From Clostridium sp. UBA5530 (GTDB lineage Bacteria > Bacillota > Clostridia > Clostridiales > Clostridiaceae): a stretch of 26,448 nucleotides of DNA. The notes under the pieces were generated by a model. It was not told where the DNA came from. It did no database searches and was given only the letters and a program-made list of their open reading frames with translations. A program made the translations under genes and the position numbers. The stretch lies in contig DINW01000092.1 of the NCBI GenBank assembly GCA_002423705.1, forward strand, positions 64,726 through 91,173. The letters are read 5' to 3'. Positions 24,791-26,448 of this stretch are shown piece after piece (position 1 is the stretch's first letter; every line of letters starts with the position of its first letter).

Positions 24791-25456
24791 ATGGAAATAT
24801 TTTTAGACACAGCTAATATAGAGGAGATTAAGAAGGCATATGAATTAGAAATAGTGGCTGGAGTTACTACTAACCCTACTATATTATTAAGGGAAAAAAG
24901 GGAAAGAACGGACATTGTGAAGGAAATTATAGCAAACAGCACAGGAATAGTCTTTGTCCAGGTAACAGGAGAAACCTTTGAAGAAATGTATGAAGAAGGA
25001 ATTAGAATTTATAATTTAAACAAAGAAAGAATAGGAGTAAAGGTTCCTGTAAATACTGCAGGAATAAAGACAATAAAGGCATTAAAAACCTACAATAAGG
25101 ATATACCAATATTAGCTACAGCTATATTTACATGCGAGCAAGGTTTAATAGCAGCTTTAGCAGGAGCAGATTATATAGCCCCCTACATAAACAGGATGGA
25201 AAATAATGGGTTGACCCCAGGGGTGATAATCCAAAAAATAAGGAATATATATGATCAAGGAAATTTACAAACAAAGATACTAGCAGCTAGCTTTAAAAAT
25301 ACTGGTCAAGTAGTAAATATATTGGCCCAAGGTGCCCATGCAGCCACAGTATCTTATGAGGTGCTTCACAATATGGTTAATAGTAAATTAGCTGATGATA
25401 GTATAAGTGCATTTCAAAAAGATTGGCTTCAACTACAGAATATAATAGAGAAATAA
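24791..25456 (+). CDS. fsa: Fructose-6-phosphate aldolase / transaldolase-family protein
   Basis: A 221-residue class I aldolase of the short transaldolase (TalC/FSA) subfamily. D6 in FLDTAN, the GVTTNPTI motif and the Schiff-base lysine K84 in GVKVPVN are present. It has Gln (Q57, in FVQV) and Tyr (Y132, in APYINR) where E. coli FSA has Gln59 and Tyr131, while Bacillus TalC-type transaldolases have Glu and Phe. On that basis fructose-6-phosphate or dihydroxyacetone aldol activity is favoured over transaldolase, though databases may call it transaldolase. The ATG at 24791 is six bases after AGGAGG; the ATG at 24785 abuts it and is less likely. It has no sugar-phosphate neighbours. Confidence 0.88.
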   Translation: MEIFLDTANIEEIKKAYELEIVAGVTTNPTILLREKRERTDIVKEIIANSTGIVFVQVTGETFEEMYEEGIRIYNLNKERIGVKVPVNTAGIKTIKALKTYNKDIPILATAIFTCEQGLIAALAGADYIAPYINRMENNGLTPGVIIQKIRNIYDQGNLQTKILAASFKNTGQVVNILAQGAHAATVSYEVLHNMVNSKLADDSISAFQKDWLQLQNIIEK

Positions 25457-25549
25457 AATGAAGAAATGAAAATAATCCTCTCAAGAACTTATAACCAAAT
25501 TATGGAATTCACATACCATAATATTAAGAAGTTTTTTGGGGGGATTTTT

Positions 25550-26416
25550 GTGAAAAGAAAGGCCTTTTTGAGCAATATCATATTACTCATATCATTAGTT
25601 ATGGTTATATTTTTACCTTCAAAACCATTTAAGGCCATGGATTCTTTTAGCAATGGTAATATGACTCAGTTTATGTATATTTTTTTACCAGCCATGGCAT
25701 ATGCAGCAATAAGTAAAGACAATCACTACAATATTTTCAAAATAAGATTTATGGAACTAAAGGATTTAATAAGAGTAGTGATAATAGCTATACTCATGAC
25801 ACCCATAACAATGTTTATAGCTAATGGAGTGTCTTATTTATTTAATATGAATTATAGTTATGGATTTTATTATGGAGAAATGCCCCTTTGGTTTATAGTA
25901 TTTTCAGTGGTTATAATACCATCAATATGTGAAGAAATATTTTTTAGGGGAGCTATACTTCATGGTTATAGAGATGTGGGAGTGGCAAAAGGAATAGTTT
26001 TCAGTGCACTAGTTTTTGCATTATTTCACTTAAATATATATCAATTTAGTTATACATTGATTTTAGGAATAGTTATGGCTATAACGCTTTATTATACCCA
26101 ATCTATTTTTAGTGGGATGATAATTCATGGAGTAAATAATTTAATGGCGGTAATATTATCTTTTCCTATAAGTACCCAATATAAACTTCTAGAAGCATTT
26201 AGGGGATACGATAGACAGTCACTGTGGTTCTTATTTCCCATAGCATTAGGTGCTATGGTGGTTATTTTTATAATACTAAAATTTATGAATAGAGACTCTA
26301 AAGCTTTTATGCCCCTTTATACCACCAATGAAAAGATAATAGATTTGCCATTGATGATAGTTATAACATTTTCTACTATCTTAATTATAACCAAGGCCGT
26401 AGCATATTTTATCTGA
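25550..26416 (+). CDS. CPBP-family intramembrane glutamic endopeptidase (CAAX protease-like)
   Basis: A polytopic membrane protease of 288 residues. The family's motifs are all present: E128-E129-x3-R133 in SICEEIFFRG, H160 in FALFHLN, and H193 with N196 in IHGVNN. Bacterial members process peptides, support bacteriocin self-immunity or act in signalling; most are uncharacterised. I prefer the GTG start at 25550, six bases after GGGGGG, over the ATG at 25466, which has only a weak site; the longer form would be 316 residues. It follows the aldolase gene closely and may share its transcript. The stop codon lies inside the truncated repeat that ends the window. Confidence 0.88.
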   Translation: MKRKAFLSNIILLISLVMVIFLPSKPFKAMDSFSNGNMTQFMYIFLPAMAYAAISKDNHYNIFKIRFMELKDLIRVVIIAILMTPITMFIANGVSYLFNMNYSYGFYYGEMPLWFIVFSVVIIPSICEEIFFRGAILHGYRDVGVAKGIVFSALVFALFHLNIYQFSYTLILGIVMAITLYYTQSIFSGMIIHGVNNLMAVILSFPISTQYKLLEAFRGYDRQSLWFLFPIALGAMVVIFIILKFMNRDSKAFMPLYTTNEKIIDLPLMIVITFSTILIITKAVAYFI

Positions 26417-26448
26417 TGTCTACCTACTGTAATACTCCACCCTCTTTA
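26411..26448 (-). repeat. Truncated copy of the dispersed hairpin element at the window end
   Basis: The reverse complement matches positions 35-72 of the 4241-4314 copy at 35 of 38 bases, including the same loop (TAAAGAGGG). The other half would lie beyond the window. It overlaps the last codons of the CPBP protease gene. Confidence 0.8.

Overview
The window is AT-rich, with tight Clostridium-style gene packing and GGAGG-type ribosome binding sites. It encodes an alpha/beta-type small acid-soluble spore protein and a Cys-rich DUF11 protein that may belong to the spore surface. I read it as chromosome of a spore-forming Clostridium (Firmicutes). No rRNA, tRNA, CRISPR array, transposase or integrase was seen. 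LAYOUT. 1-3.4 kb: a lone tail-collar-domain protein, then a large sortase-anchored surface protein (Calx-beta domain, near-identical 71-residue InlB-like repeats, LPQTG anchor) split by a 1-nt frameshift. 3.4-4.0 kb: pyroglutamyl peptidase (pcp) on the minus strand. 4.4-13.0 kb: a peptide/amide-degradation locus. It holds three M42 aminopeptidase-family genes, a PucR-family regulator, a cyclic-amidohydrolase-family enzyme, an M20 metallohydrolase and an unrecognised polytopic membrane protein, ending at a 19-bp terminator. The third M42 protein has lost most of its metal ligands and its catalytic Glu, so it looks like a conserved pseudo-enzyme. 13.0-14.7 kb: a nitroreductase divergent from an HxlR regulator and a GNAT acetyltransferase. 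14.7-16.0 kb: a hairpin-rich gene-free stretch, a DUF6512-like membrane protein, and a 300-bp cluster of four perfect DnaA boxes plus near-matches directly upstream of dihydrofolate reductase. 16.6-19.6 kb: a three-gene unit with a good sigma-A promoter (small membrane protein, nucleotide-pyrophosphatase-like phosphatase, TcaA/YvbJ-like protein). 19.7-24.1 kb: the Cys-rich DUF11 protein, UV damage endonuclease uvsE, mnmA and a SASP. 24.3-26.4 kb: a small HNH protein, a fructose-6-phosphate-aldolase/transaldolase-like enzyme and a CPBP membrane protease. REPEAT FAMILY. A roughly 74-nt element able to form an imperfect hairpin is present in two full copies, in opposite orientation, immediately flanking the M42 trio. 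Truncated copies form the first and last bases of the window. The window may therefore be a stretch between dispersed repeats, possibly an assembly contig. HOW THE GENES MAY WORK TOGETHER. The 4.4-13 kb block looks like a PucR-controlled system that takes up and hydrolyses a peptide- or cyclic-amide-like nitrogen source; the substrate cannot be read from the sequence. The strongest leads are the pseudo-M42 subunit, the DnaA-box cluster outside a recognisable oriC, the dispersed hairpin element and the unassigned amidohydrolase/M20/permease operon.
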